From positions 620,001-684,000 of the forward strand of contig NZ_JAZKUG010000001.1 in the NCBI RefSeq assembly GCF_036625195.1: 64,000 nucleotides of DNA. Reading direction: 5' to 3'. Shown here piece after piece: positions 7,986 through 16,096 of the stretch (positions within the stretch are counted from its first letter, which is position 1; each line of letters opens with the position of its first letter). The position numbers and the translations under genes are program-made. The notes below the pieces were generated by a model. That model had not been told where the DNA came from and searched no databases. It was given only the letters and a program-made list of their open reading frames with translations. The stretch comes from Accumulibacter sp. Lineage in GTDB: Bacteria; Pseudomonadota; Gammaproteobacteria; Burkholderiales; Rhodocyclaceae.

Positions 7986-9482
7986 TCAGAAGTTGTGCGA
8001 GAGCGAGGCAGTCAGGGCACTTTCCGTATAGTCCGCGTTCACACCGCCATCCGAGATGACGTGCCGCGCACCGACGTTGGCGCTCGTCCTCGGACCGAGC
8101 GAGGTGGTGTACAGGAGATAGGCCCCGGTCGTTTTCGAGTCCACCGCGCCCGTGCCTTTCGCCAGGCTGCGCTGCTGATTGAGGGACAGCGACAGCGACG
8201 ACAACCCGGTGAGCTGGTGCCCCCAGATCACGCCATAGCCGCGCTGGGTCACTTCGTTGGCCAGCGAATAGTCATCGGTCAGGCCACTGATCACACCCAG
8301 GGGCTGCTGCTGGCTCTCCGTCGCGTTGAACGTCAGCGTGTTGCGCACGCCGAGAAGCGCATAGGAAACCTGCTGCGTGGTCTGCAGGCTGGGCCGGTTG
8401 GTCAGATAGCCATTGACCACCGACCCATCCACCGGCACGCCCCTGCCCTGCAGGATCTGGCTGACCTGCGTCCTGATCGCTTCTGGAGCGAGACCCGGAT
8501 TGTTCGCCGCGACGATGGCGTAGAAGGCATCGTAGTTGCTGCCCTGGCCGGTGTTGGTCACCCCGGCCGGCTGATAGGAAACATCCCGGCTGGCAGAATA
8601 GTTGAAGGCGGACAGCGGCATGCGATGACTGAAGGCAACGTTGTACCCGTTGCCGAAGAACCGTCGCGTCATGCGGGCATCCAGCTTCGTCCGCGGGCTT
8701 GGTGTCCACAGCAGACCGAATCCGGAGTCGTTGTTCGTCTCCTCCTGCAGGCTGACGAGATTCGTCCTTTCGCGCCCAAAGATCGCCGAAACCTGCAGTT
8801 CCGGATTGAAACGGTACGCCAGCGTCAGACCGTAGCGTGTGTCCTCACGGTCGCGGCCAACATCGTAGTTGGCGCTGTTGCTGCTGTAGTCGATCGACCA
8901 GCTGAGCGCGCTCCAGCGTGTATTGCCGTTGATGCGCCCCAGCCACTGACTCGTCGTCGTGTTGGACACCGCCGACGAGTCGGGATTGGTCCCGCTGACC
9001 GTGTAGCGCAGCAGGTAGTCGGCGGATGAAAACAGACGGCCCCGGATGTACGGCGAAAGTGAGTAATAGAAGGTCTCGGTACGGTTCCGGTTGATGTTGA
9101 CGTCGGACGGGGCGACCGGACCGAAAGCGGAGATGTACTGCTGCGAGATCGTTGAACTGGCGTCGACGAACAGCCAGTCCTCGACCGCCTCCAGCGTCCC
9201 TGCAGCAACGAGACTTTGCTGCCGATTGTTCTCAGAAGACTCGCGCGCATAGATGTTCTGCGTGATCCCGTAGCTCAGTCGAAGATTGGCTCGTGCCCCC
9301 CGGCCGTCGATCGAAATACCCGGCGTGATCGAGGTCACCAGGTCGCTGGTACGGTTCGTCGGTGTCAGATACAGGTTGTTGGTCAGCGTACCGCCGATCG
9401 CGATGCTCGGCGTGATGGTCCAGTTCTCCGCGTGCGCCGGCAGCGCCAGCACGACCAGTATGCAGGCCAGCGGCACGGGCAT
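7986..9482 (-). CDS. Outer-membrane beta-barrel protein of the XrtA/PEP-CTERM locus
   Basis: This is a predicted outer-membrane barrel of about 498 residues (TIGR03016 type). Alternating aromatic and polar strands run along the protein, and the last residues (SALTASLSHNF) end in Phe, as expected for BAM recognition. I start at 9482 because MPVPLACILVVLALPAHA followed by ENW reads as a short signal peptide, but it lacks a basic n-region and no clear ribosome site precedes it. The open frame goes on to 9611 and overlaps the kinase gene, so the true start is uncertain by up to 43 codons. By context it could be the outer-membrane pore or scaffold for the polymer. Confidence 0.8.
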   Translation of the reverse strand: MPVPLACILVVLALPAHAENWTITPSIAIGGTLTNNLYLTPTNRTSDLVTSITPGISIDGRGARANLRLSYGITQNIYARESSENNRQQSLVAAGTLEAVEDWLFVDASSTISQQYISAFGPVAPSDVNINRNRTETFYYSLSPYIRGRLFSSADYLLRYTVSGTNPDSSAVSNTTTSQWLGRINGNTRWSALSWSIDYSSNSANYDVGRDREDTRYGLTLAYRFNPELQVSAIFGRERTNLVSLQEETNNDSGFGLLWTPSPRTKLDARMTRRFFGNGYNVAFSHRMPLSAFNYSASRDVSYQPAGVTNTGQGSNYDAFYAIVAANNPGLAPEAIRTQVSQILQGRGVPVDGSVVNGYLTNRPSLQTTQQVSYALLGVRNTLTFNATESQQQPLGVISGLTDDYSLANEVTQRGYGVIWGHQLTGLSSLSLSLNQQRSLAKGTGAVDSKTTGAYLLYTTSLGPRTSANVGARHVISDGGVNADYTESALTASLSHNF

Positions 9483-9555
9483 GCGTGCAGGCTGCCGGCA
9501 AGCGGAAAACGACGCCGCAGCAAGCCTCGCAGCGTCGCCGGGGCATGCCGCAACC

Positions 9556-10560
9556 TCAAGCACCTTCTGAACCGTAACCATAGCCGTACCCATAGCCATA
9601 ACCGTAGCCATATCCGTCCTGTGACACTGTCCGCGCCTGATTCAGCAGCATCAGCTTCACCGGACACGAATCGATCGTCATCAGAGCATGCTTGACATCG
9701 TTACGGGCAGTGCTTGCGGCCTTCACCACCACCACCACCTGGCCCATGTGACTCGCCAGGACCCGCGACTCCGTGGTCATCAACAGCGGCGGTGAATCGA
9801 AAATGATGATCCGGTCCGGATAGCGGCTGGCCATCTCGTCAAGCATCTGCGCCATTGCCGCACTGGCCAGTAGTTCGGTTGCACGGGCGTGCTGCGTACC
9901 GCTTGGCAGGATGCTCAGCTTCTCGACGTTGGTGCGCAGCAGCACCTGCGAGAGTTCCACCGACTGATCGGTCAGCACATCGAGCAGACCGCGCGCCGGC
10001 TCAACGCCCAGCATCTTCAACACCGAGGGCTTGGGTACATCGGCGTCGACCAGCATGACCGTATTGTCGAGTTCCATGGCGATACTGATCGCCAGATTGA
10101 TCGCCGTGAAGCTCTTGCCCTCACCCGACAGCGCACTGGTCACCATGATCAGGTTGCCACGCTTCACAGGGGCAACTCCTCGGCCCATGGCGTTGGCGAT
10201 CAGCGGCCGCTTGACGACGCGGAACTGGTCCGCCAGTTGCGAGCGTGGCGCATCGGGGCTCATCAGACCGCGGGCCGCGAGCGCCTGCAGGTCGATCTCG
10301 ACGCGCCGCGACACTGGCGCAGGTGCCGGTGGCGGCGCCGTTGCCGCAACGGCGACCGGGGCCGCACCCCGGGTTGCCGCTGCGGCACTGACCACCGGAG
10401 CGGACGGGCCAGCTTCCAACGATGCGGCGGCGTTCGGCACGCGGGTCTCGGCGCCCGCGTCCGTTGGCCTTTGATCATCGTCCGATGTCGGACCATGTAC
10501 GGAAACCCCAGCCTTGCGCAACTGCTCGAGACGTTTCGCCGCTTGTTCAATGAGGCTCAT
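9556..10560 (-). CDS. XrtA-associated BY-type tyrosine autokinase with Gly-Tyr tail
   Basis: This 334-residue cytoplasmic kinase is of the CpsD/CapB type (TIGR03018). It works with the neighbouring Wzz-like membrane protein to control polymer length. Walker A SALSGEGKS is at residues 142-150, Walker A' VMLVDADVPKP at 168-178, and Walker B IIIFDSPPLL at 251-260. The N-terminal third is Ala/Pro-rich and probably disordered. The C-terminus (316-329) consists of seven consecutive Gly-Tyr pairs, which would be the autophosphorylation cluster. Ten bases separate it from the chain-length gene upstream. The ATG start at 10560 is clear. Confidence 0.92.
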   Translation of the reverse strand: MSLIEQAAKRLEQLRKAGVSVHGPTSDDDQRPTDAGAETRVPNAAASLEAGPSAPVVSAAAATRGAAPVAVAATAPPPAPAPVSRRVEIDLQALAARGLMSPDAPRSQLADQFRVVKRPLIANAMGRGVAPVKRGNLIMVTSALSGEGKSFTAINLAISIAMELDNTVMLVDADVPKPSVLKMLGVEPARGLLDVLTDQSVELSQVLLRTNVEKLSILPSGTQHARATELLASAAMAQMLDEMASRYPDRIIIFDSPPLLMTTESRVLASHMGQVVVVVKAASTARNDVKHALMTIDSCPVKLMLLNQARTVSQDGYGYGYGYGYGYGYGSEGA

Positions 10561-10569
10561 CGGTTTTCC

Positions 10570-12129
10570 TCAGGCAGTACGGACGGAAATGAGAAACAAC
10601 GCAAGCAGACCAGCCCCATAGGCACCGATCAGCGTCAGGCAAGCTGCGGCGAAACGCAGCATGTCCTTCCTCTCGCGCTGCTTGCGCGCATCGTCGACCA
10701 GCAGCGTCACTGTTCCCAGCAACGGCAGGCCGCTCGTTTCGCGCAACGACCGCGCATCGAAGAAGACCGGGCGCAACTGACTCGTGGCAAAGGTGGCCGC
10801 GATGCCAGCGCCCAGGGCGAGCAGCAGGGTCAACGGCAGGAAGAGGGTCCGGTTTGGTGCCACCGGTTTCGGCGAGGCCCGCGGCGGATCGATCAGCCGG
10901 AAATCCACCCCTGCTGCGTTCTCCATCTCGCTTCCCATGCTGGCCGACTCACGCCGCTGCACCAGTTGTTCGTAGTTCTTCTTGTTGATCTCGTAGTCGC
11001 GATTGAGCTGGGCAAACTCGGCTTCGATCTGCGGCATCATTTTCGCTGACTCGGCGAGACGATTGTAGCGGGTCTGATACTCGGCGACGCGGGTACGCAG
11101 GGCGGCAACGTTCGCATCGGCCTCGGAGAGCGTCAGCTTCAGCTGCTGCTGTGCCGGGTTGCCGCTCAGCGACGCCGCCGGATTGGTCGCTGCCGCCTTC
11201 CGACGGGCAGCAACCTCCTGCCGTTTCTGGTCCTCCAGTTCCTTGATCAGACGACGCGCACTGACGACATCGGGATGCTGGTCGGTGTAGCGCTGCAGCA
11301 ACCCATCGAGGTTCTTCTGCAAGGCATCGATGCGCGCATCCAGTTCAGGAACCGAGATGCCGGCGATGGATTCCTGCGCCGGGTCCGGCATGAGCGAGGG
11401 CTCGTCGCCGACGATGTGCCGCTTGAGCGTGTCGCGCGACTGCTCGGCCTCGCGCAACTGCAGTTTGCTCTGCTCGAGCAGTGCTCCAGCGGCAGTCAAG
11501 CGCGCGAAGTAGTCCTTGCCCTCGGCGCTCTGGGTCGCCATGTTGCGGATCTTGAACTCCTTCAGGCGCGCCTCCGCCTCCTCGAGCCTCTTCTCGTACT
11601 GCGTGATCTCCTTGTCGAGAAACTTGCGTGCCGACTCCGTGTCCTTGCGCGCATCACCCAGGTTCGATTCGACGAAGATCGACACCAGCGACTGCACTAC
11701 CCGCTTCGCGCTCTCCGGATTGGTGTCCCGATAGGTGATCGTATAGATGTTGTCCCGCGACGTGTTGTTGATCTTCAGCGAGGACATCAGCCCTTCGATG
11801 AGACTTTCGCGATCCGACCGCGACTGGACCTTCAGATCGAGATCAGCCATTCTGATCAGCTTCTCGACGTTGGGACGGGTGATCAGGGTGCGGCTCAGCA
11901 TGTTCACCTGCTGGTCGATGTTGGGCTGTGTGACCAAGCCCGACATCAGGGGTCGCAGGATCGACTGCGTGTCGACATAGACACGGGCCGACGCCTCATA
12001 CTTGTCGGGAATGACAATCACCGCCACGACGCTGGCGAGACCCACGATCCAAGCGACGATGATCCCCAGCCAGCGGCGCTGCCACATTCCGCGCAGGACG
12101 GCGATAGCCTGTCGAAGCAGTTCATCCAT
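10570..12129 (-). CDS. XrtA-system polysaccharide chain-length determinant (Wzz family)
   Basis: This inner-membrane protein of 519 residues sets polymer length and activates the adjacent tyrosine kinase (TIGR03007 type). A transmembrane helix lies near residues 19-39 (WLGIIVAWIVGLASVVAVIV) and another near residue 430 (LFLPLTLLLALGAGIAA), with a third hydrophobic stretch at the extreme C-terminus. Between the first two is a long periplasmic coiled coil (about 170-390) rich in Glu, Gln, Arg and Leu. RLIDPPRASPKPVAPNR just before the second helix is the usual proline-rich Wzz motif. The gene lies between the export lipoprotein and the kinase. Confidence 0.92.
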   Translation of the reverse strand: MDELLRQAIAVLRGMWQRRWLGIIVAWIVGLASVVAVIVIPDKYEASARVYVDTQSILRPLMSGLVTQPNIDQQVNMLSRTLITRPNVEKLIRMADLDLKVQSRSDRESLIEGLMSSLKINNTSRDNIYTITYRDTNPESAKRVVQSLVSIFVESNLGDARKDTESARKFLDKEITQYEKRLEEAEARLKEFKIRNMATQSAEGKDYFARLTAAGALLEQSKLQLREAEQSRDTLKRHIVGDEPSLMPDPAQESIAGISVPELDARIDALQKNLDGLLQRYTDQHPDVVSARRLIKELEDQKRQEVAARRKAAATNPAASLSGNPAQQQLKLTLSEADANVAALRTRVAEYQTRYNRLAESAKMMPQIEAEFAQLNRDYEINKKNYEQLVQRRESASMGSEMENAAGVDFRLIDPPRASPKPVAPNRTLFLPLTLLLALGAGIAATFATSQLRPVFFDARSLRETSGLPLLGTVTLLVDDARKQRERKDMLRFAAACLTLIGAYGAGLLALFLISVRTA

Positions 12130-12236
12130 CGGATTCAGACTTTATCAGTTAGCGGTTGCGGCCCCCGCCAGACAGCACGGCGCGAGGGCACAGGATGGAA
12201 GCAGGATTTGAAACAGGACTGCCTGCCGTCCGTGGA

Positions 12237-12872
12237 TCAGAACCAGCTCTGCGGGATGATCAGCACATCACCCGGTTTCATGTCGACGTTCGCCGAGACA
12301 TCTCCGCGTCGAATCAGGTCGGTGAGGCGAACGCCATACTGCTGGCTCGGTCCTTCGGGGTTGACGCGCAGGACAGACGCGCGATTGCCATCGGCGAAGT
12401 CGGTCAGGCCACCAACGGCGATCATCACGTCAAGCAGAGTCATGTTCTGTCGGTAGGGAAGCGACTGCGGCTTGGCCGCCTCGCCGATGACCCGGATCTG
12501 TTCGGCCTGGGTACCGACAAAACCGGTGACGATGACGGTAACGATCGGATCGCGGATGAAGGTTCCGAGTGCCTTCTCCATGTCGCGCGCCAGAGCGGTC
12601 GGCGTCTTGCCCATCGCCTGCATGTCCTCGATCAATGGACCGGCAATGAGTCCATCTGGACGCACAGGCACCGACATCGAAAGCTCCGGATTGCGCCAGA
12701 CGACGATATTGACGTTATCGCCAGGACCAATGATGTAGCGATAGTCCGACGATGCTGCCGAGACCGGCGCCGGGGGGAACGGCGAGGCGCAACCGGCGAT
12801 CAAGGCTACGGTAACGGCCGGCACGAACCAACGAAGGACAACGCCAATTACGGCGTTCAGGCGCTTGGGCAT
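12237..12872 (-). CDS. XrtA-system polysaccharide export lipoprotein (Wza type)
   Basis: This protein (211 residues) is the periplasmic/outer-membrane export component of the locus (TIGR03027 type). The signal peptide ends in a lipobox LIAGC with Cys28 as the lipidation site. The Poly_export domain follows, with YIIGPGDNVNIVVWRNPEL and PVRPDGLIAGPLI, then a SLBB-like region (IRVIGEAAKPQSLPY) and PGDVLIIPQSWF at the end. It is shorter than Wza of E. coli, as is normal for this group. A ribosome site AGGAGAAAACC precedes the ATG. It is the first gene of the operon, behind a candidate sigma-70 promoter. Confidence 0.92.
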   Translation of the reverse strand: MPKRLNAVIGVVLRWFVPAVTVALIAGCASPFPPAPVSAASSDYRYIIGPGDNVNIVVWRNPELSMSVPVRPDGLIAGPLIEDMQAMGKTPTALARDMEKALGTFIRDPIVTVIVTGFVGTQAEQIRVIGEAAKPQSLPYRQNMTLLDVMIAVGGLTDFADGNRASVLRVNPEGPSQQYGVRLTDLIRRGDVSANVDMKPGDVLIIPQSWF

Positions 12873-13326
12873 GGTTTTCTCCTATTCAAATCCCCAGCTT
12901 GGAAACGGTTCACCACAAGTGACTCGTGCCCGGGCCGGCGGCCCCCCCAGGGAGCGCGCCACAGTATAGTGGAATTGGCCCGGGCGGCAAAAAAAGGCGC
13001 AGCGCTCGAGCGAGCGCAACATCGCCCGCAGGATTGTGAGCCCACACTGCTTGCTACCCATAACGGACGCCTGCTCCCACGCACCGCAACACCACGAGTG
13101 CCCTTCCTGGTCAGACGCTGCCCAAGAGGGCGTGGCAACGGTCGAAGGATACCGGCTGCAGCACCTCGCACAAGGGAAATAACGCACACTGCACACCATT
13201 TCTTGAGCAATGGCGGCGAAAACAACAGACGATACGATAACATGCTCATATAAGTGCTCAACAGGAGGGTGACCTGACAGCGCCGGGTCGCCATGAGGAT
13301 CCGTCGCACCACCCCGTCGTCCGCCC
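12873..13326. other. Divergent intergenic region between the exopolysaccharide operon and xthA
   Basis: This stretch of 454 bases holds no convincing protein gene. It carries the candidate promoter of the leftward operon. On the right it is AT-richer around 13215-13260, with TATAAG at about 13249, a weak candidate -10 for xthA. A strong purine-rich ribosome site (AGGAGGG, 13263-13269) occurs 57 bases before xthA without an ATG at the right distance. I looked for a sigma-54 site and found none. Confidence 0.5.
12964..12991 (-). promoter_or_regulatory. Candidate sigma-70 promoter of the exopolysaccharide operon
   Basis: Read on the minus strand, TTGCCG (12991-12986, four of six matches) is followed by 16 bases and TATACT (12969-12964, five of six). 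It would start transcription near 12957, giving a leader of about 85 bases before the first gene of the operon. No other promoter-like element of this quality is seen in the gap. Confidence 0.45.
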
Positions 13327-14094
13327 ATGAAGATCGCTACCTGGAACGTCAACTCGCTCAAGATCCGCCAGCCACAGCTCCTGGCATGGCTTGACAGCGG
13401 CCGCCCGGACATCGTCTGTCTCCAAGAGACGAAGCTTGAGGACTGCAGTTTCCCGAGGCTGGAACTTGAAGCCCATGGCTATCACTGCACGCATGCCGGC
13501 CAGAAGACCTATAACGGTGTCGCCCTGCTGACCCGGGAGACCACGTCGGACGTGGTGGTCGGCAATCCCCTGCTACCTGACGAGCAGATGCGCCTGTTGA
13601 CGGCGACGGTCCGGGGAACCCGTGTCGTCTGTGCCTACGTCCCGAATGGCCAGGCAGTCGGCAGCGACAAGTACCGGTACAAGCTCGCCTGGCTGGAGGC
13701 CCTGCAGCGCTGGATCAGCGAACTCCTGGGCAACAATCCGCAGCTCATCGTCGCCGGCGACTTCAACATTGCGCCCGAAGACCGCGATGTCCACGATCCG
13801 ATCGCCTGGGCCGGACAAGTCCTCTGCTCGGAAGCCGAGCGCCGTGCCTATCGGGCCCTGCTGGACCTTGGTCTGCACGACAGCTTTCGCCTGTTCGCAC
13901 AGGCCGAGCGGAGTTTCACATGGTGGGACTACCGCATGCTCGGCTTTCAGAAGAACCGTGGATTGCGCATCGACCACATCCTGCTTTCCTCGCCACTGGC
14001 TGCCCGCTGCACCGCCGCAGGCATCGAACGCGAGATGCGCAAGCTCGAACGTCCTTCGGACCATGCACCGGTCACCGCGGAGCTGGCGGATTGA
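13327..14094 (+). CDS. xthA: Exodeoxyribonuclease III (AP endonuclease)
   Basis: XthA cuts DNA at abasic sites and removes 3' blocks during base-excision repair. The 255 residues cover the complete family. The sequence shows MKIATWNVNSLKIR at the start, E34 in CLQETK (metal ligand), GDFNIAPED with the catalytic Asp and Asn, and SDHAPV with the catalytic His at the end. The ATG at 13327 gives the conserved N-terminus but has no Shine-Dalgarno sequence directly before it. The stop overlaps the ATG of the following Crp/Fnr gene by one base (TGATG), so the two are coupled. Confidence 0.95.
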   Translation: MKIATWNVNSLKIRQPQLLAWLDSGRPDIVCLQETKLEDCSFPRLELEAHGYHCTHAGQKTYNGVALLTRETTSDVVVGNPLLPDEQMRLLTATVRGTRVVCAYVPNGQAVGSDKYRYKLAWLEALQRWISELLGNNPQLIVAGDFNIAPEDRDVHDPIAWAGQVLCSEAERRAYRALLDLGLHDSFRLFAQAERSFTWWDYRMLGFQKNRGLRIDHILLSSPLAARCTAAGIEREMRKLERPSDHAPVTAELAD

Positions 14095-14768
14095 TGGCAA
14101 AGCCAGCGGATCCGCAACAGGCGCTATTGCTGCTCTACCCGGCACTGCGCAGCTTGCCGGCAGGCCAGCTGGCGGCATTGTGTCAAGCGGCGACCCTCCT
14201 GCAGTTGCCGGCCGGCCGAGAGGTGTTTGCCGAGGGACAGACGTGCACGGGATTCCCGCTGATCCTCCACGGCACGATCAAGGTAGTGAAGATCTCGGCA
14301 GGCGGACGCGAGATACTGCTCTACCGGGTCCCGGCAGGCGATTCGTGCGTCATCACCTCCAGCTGCCTGCTCGCCGGCAGCCCGTATTCCGCGCGCGGCA
14401 TCGCCGAGACGCCGGTCTCGCTGCTCCTCGTGCCAATCGCCGTTTTCGAGGAACTGGTCGCCACCAACCGCCCGTTTCGCGACTTCGTCTTTCGACTCTT
14501 TGCCGAACGCATCGCCGAGCTGATGCAACTCGTCGAGGAGGTCGCCTTCCAGCGTCTCGACCAGAGACTCGCCAAGCTCCTGCTTGCCCGCGGCGACGCC
14601 ATCAACTGCACCCACCAGACCCTCGCCGAAGAGCTCGGAAGCGTTCGCGAGATCGTCAGTCGCCTGCTCAAGAACTTTGCTGCCGCCGGCTTCGTGTCGC
14701 TCGCGCGCGAGCAGATCCTCGTCGTCGATCGTGCGGGCCTCCGGCAACTGGCCGACGCTGGGCGCTGA
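14094..14768 (+). CDS. Crp/Fnr family transcriptional regulator
   Basis: This regulator has 224 residues. A cyclic-nucleotide-binding-like beta roll fills about residues 15-130, followed by a dimerisation helix and a winged helix-turn-helix. No cluster of N-terminal cysteines is present, so it is not an Fnr-type iron-sulfur sensor, and it may be a Dnr- or Crp-like protein. The recognition helix reads GSVREIVSRLLKNF; the Arg-Glu-x3-Arg pattern is the same as in Crp, which reads TGTGA half-sites. A matching site lies 47 bases beyond its own stop codon, in front of the DUF2892 gene. The open frame extends upstream inside xthA; the coupled ATG at 14094 is the sensible start. Confidence 0.88.
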   Translation: MAKPADPQQALLLLYPALRSLPAGQLAALCQAATLLQLPAGREVFAEGQTCTGFPLILHGTIKVVKISAGGREILLYRVPAGDSCVITSSCLLAGSPYSARGIAETPVSLLLVPIAVFEELVATNRPFRDFVFRLFAERIAELMQLVEEVAFQRLDQRLAKLLLARGDAINCTHQTLAEELGSVREIVSRLLKNFAAAGFVSLAREQILVVDRAGLRQLADAGR

Positions 14769-14814
14769 GCCTGCGGCTATTGGCGCCGATTCGCCCAGGT
14801 GGCACAGTAAACTC

Positions 14815-14830
14815 TGTGACCACAGTTACA
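14815..14830 (+). promoter_or_regulatory. Crp/Fnr-type operator upstream of the DUF2892 gene
   Basis: The sequence TGTGACCACAGTTACA is TGTGA-N6-TTACA, nine of ten matches to the Crp consensus TGTGA-N6-TCACA. It lies 63 bases before the ATG of the small membrane protein and 47 bases after the Crp/Fnr gene. The shorter inverted repeat CTGTG-AC-CACAG overlaps it. Confidence 0.55.
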
Positions 14831-14893
14831 TACATCGCGGCGATCGCAGCCTATCCTGCAGCGATCGTCAACAACCGCAAAACGGAGTTCATC

Positions 14894-15091
14894 ATGAAAA
14901 CCAACGTTGGTGGAATCGACAAAGTGCTGCGTATCGTGGTCGGAATCGCGCTCATCACCATGGCCGCCCTGGGCATGATCGGCGCCTGGGGCTGGATCGG
15001 GGTCGTGCCCCTGCTGACCGGCATCTTCAGCGTCTGCCCTGCCTACACGCTACTCGGCATGAATACATGCCCGGTAAAGAAGAATTCCTGA
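14894..15091 (+). CDS. DUF2892 (YgaP-like) small inner-membrane protein
   Basis: This protein has 65 residues and two hydrophobic segments (about 10-30 and 34-55). It opens with MKTNVGGIDKVLRIVVG and ends GMNTCPVKKNS, the typical pattern of the DUF2892/YgaP membrane domain; two cysteines (in VCPAY and NTCPV) are conserved in many relatives. Family members are often linked to rhodaneses and sulfur or redox stress, but no activity is established for this stand-alone form. AACGGAG upstream serves as ribosome site. Position and operator suggest control by the Crp/Fnr protein encoded just before it. Confidence 0.85.
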   Translation: MKTNVGGIDKVLRIVVGIALITMAALGMIGAWGWIGVVPLLTGIFSVCPAYTLLGMNTCPVKKNS

Positions 15092-15163
15092 AGAGGATCC
15101 CGGCCGCCGGGAAGCGACTGGGAGCCTCCTGCAAGGTGGTCCTCCAGACCGCACGCGGAGCCC

Positions 15164-15194
15164 CCCGTCGTCTCGCGCCGCATGCAACGACGGG
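15164..15194. terminator. Hairpin between convergent DUF2892 gene and ksgA
   Basis: CCCGTCGT (15164-15171) pairs perfectly with ACGACGGG (15187-15194) around a 15-base loop. No T-run follows on either strand, so a terminator role is only possible. The rest of the gap 15092-15283 shows nothing recognisable. Confidence 0.25.
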
Positions 15195-15283
15195 AACCCT
15201 CGTCGTGGCCATGGCCGCGGTTTGCGTCCAGCATGTGCCGATCAGGCATCCATGACATTCGCCATCGATGCCGACCGCGCGAG

Positions 15284-16096
15284 CTAGCAGCCTTGCCGCG
15301 AGTTCGCCAAGCGAACGAAATCGGCAACCGTCAGTTCTTCAGCACGACAGCTCGAGGCAAGACCCAGCGCTGCCAGCTGTGAACTCTCGACCAAACCGCC
15401 GAGACTGTTGCGCAGCATCTTTCGCCGCTGCGCGAAAGCAGCTGTAACGAGCGCGGCGAAACGCGTCTCGTCGTTTGCGACCAATTCCTCTGGTGGCCGC
15501 GGAACCAGACGCACCACCGTTGAATGGACCCGCGGCGCCGGGTCGAAGGCCGTGGGCGGCACATGCAGCAATGCTTCCATCTCGAAACGGTACTGCAGCA
15601 TGACCGACAGGCGACCGAAGGCGCTGCAGCCCGGAACCGCGACCATGCGCTCGACGACTTCCCGTTGCAACATGAAGTGCATGTCGCCGATCACGCGAGC
15701 GAAGTGTACGAGGTGGAAGAGAAGTGGCGTCGATATGTTGTACGGCAGGTTGCCGACGATCCGCAACCGGGCGCCTGTCGCAGCCTCCAAGCAGCCGAAA
15801 TCGAAATCGAGAGCGTCGCCAGCGTGTATCGTCAGACGATCGGGCGGGTACCTTCGCTGCAGACGGGTAATGATGTCGCGATCGATTTCGACCACGTGCA
15901 GGTGGTCCAACTGCTGCAGCAGTGGACCGGTCAAGGCTCCCAGACCGGGACCGATCTCGACCATCCGGTCGCCGCGTTGCAGCCGCAGGCAGCCGACAAT
16001 GCCGGCAATGACCTCCTGATCAACCAGGAAATGCTGGCCAAACCGCTTGCGCGCGCGATGCGGCCACAGCCGATCAGCGGTTGCCGTCAGCGGCAC
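15284..16096 (-). CDS. rsmA: 16S rRNA dimethyladenosine transferase
   Basis: RsmA (KsgA) dimethylates two adjacent adenosines near the 3' end of 16S rRNA, a late step in 30S subunit assembly. The 270 residues include KRFGQHFLVD, the SAM-binding VEIGPGLGALT, VVEIDRD and the catalytic motif GNLPYNIS. It is the last gene of the lptD-surA-pdxA-rsmA operon, the same order as in E. coli. Its ATG lies inside the end of pdxA with a ten-base overlap, which implies coupled translation. Confidence 0.95.
   Translation of the reverse strand: MPLTATADRLWPHRARKRFGQHFLVDQEVIAGIVGCLRLQRGDRMVEIGPGLGALTGPLLQQLDHLHVVEIDRDIITRLQRRYPPDRLTIHAGDALDFDFGCLEAATGARLRIVGNLPYNISTPLLFHLVHFARVIGDMHFMLQREVVERMVAVPGCSAFGRLSVMLQYRFEMEALLHVPPTAFDPAPRVHSTVVRLVPRPPEELVANDETRFAALVTAAFAQRRKMLRNSLGGLVESSQLAALGLASSCRAEELTVADFVRLANSRQGC

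Noticed and set aside
9540..9620. Tandem repeat of CCGTAGCCATA-like units as a mobile or CRISPR-type repeat
   Set aside because: The repeat is the coding sequence of the Gly-Tyr tail, in frame and with varied codons.
12873..13326. Sigma-54 promoter for the exopolysaccharide operon
   Set aside because: I looked for GG-N10-GC elements on the minus strand because related loci are sometimes RpoN-controlled; no good match was found.
14769..14893. Fnr-type site (TTGAT-N4-ATCAA) before the DUF2892 gene
   Set aside because: No such sequence is present; the visible site is of the TGTGA type.
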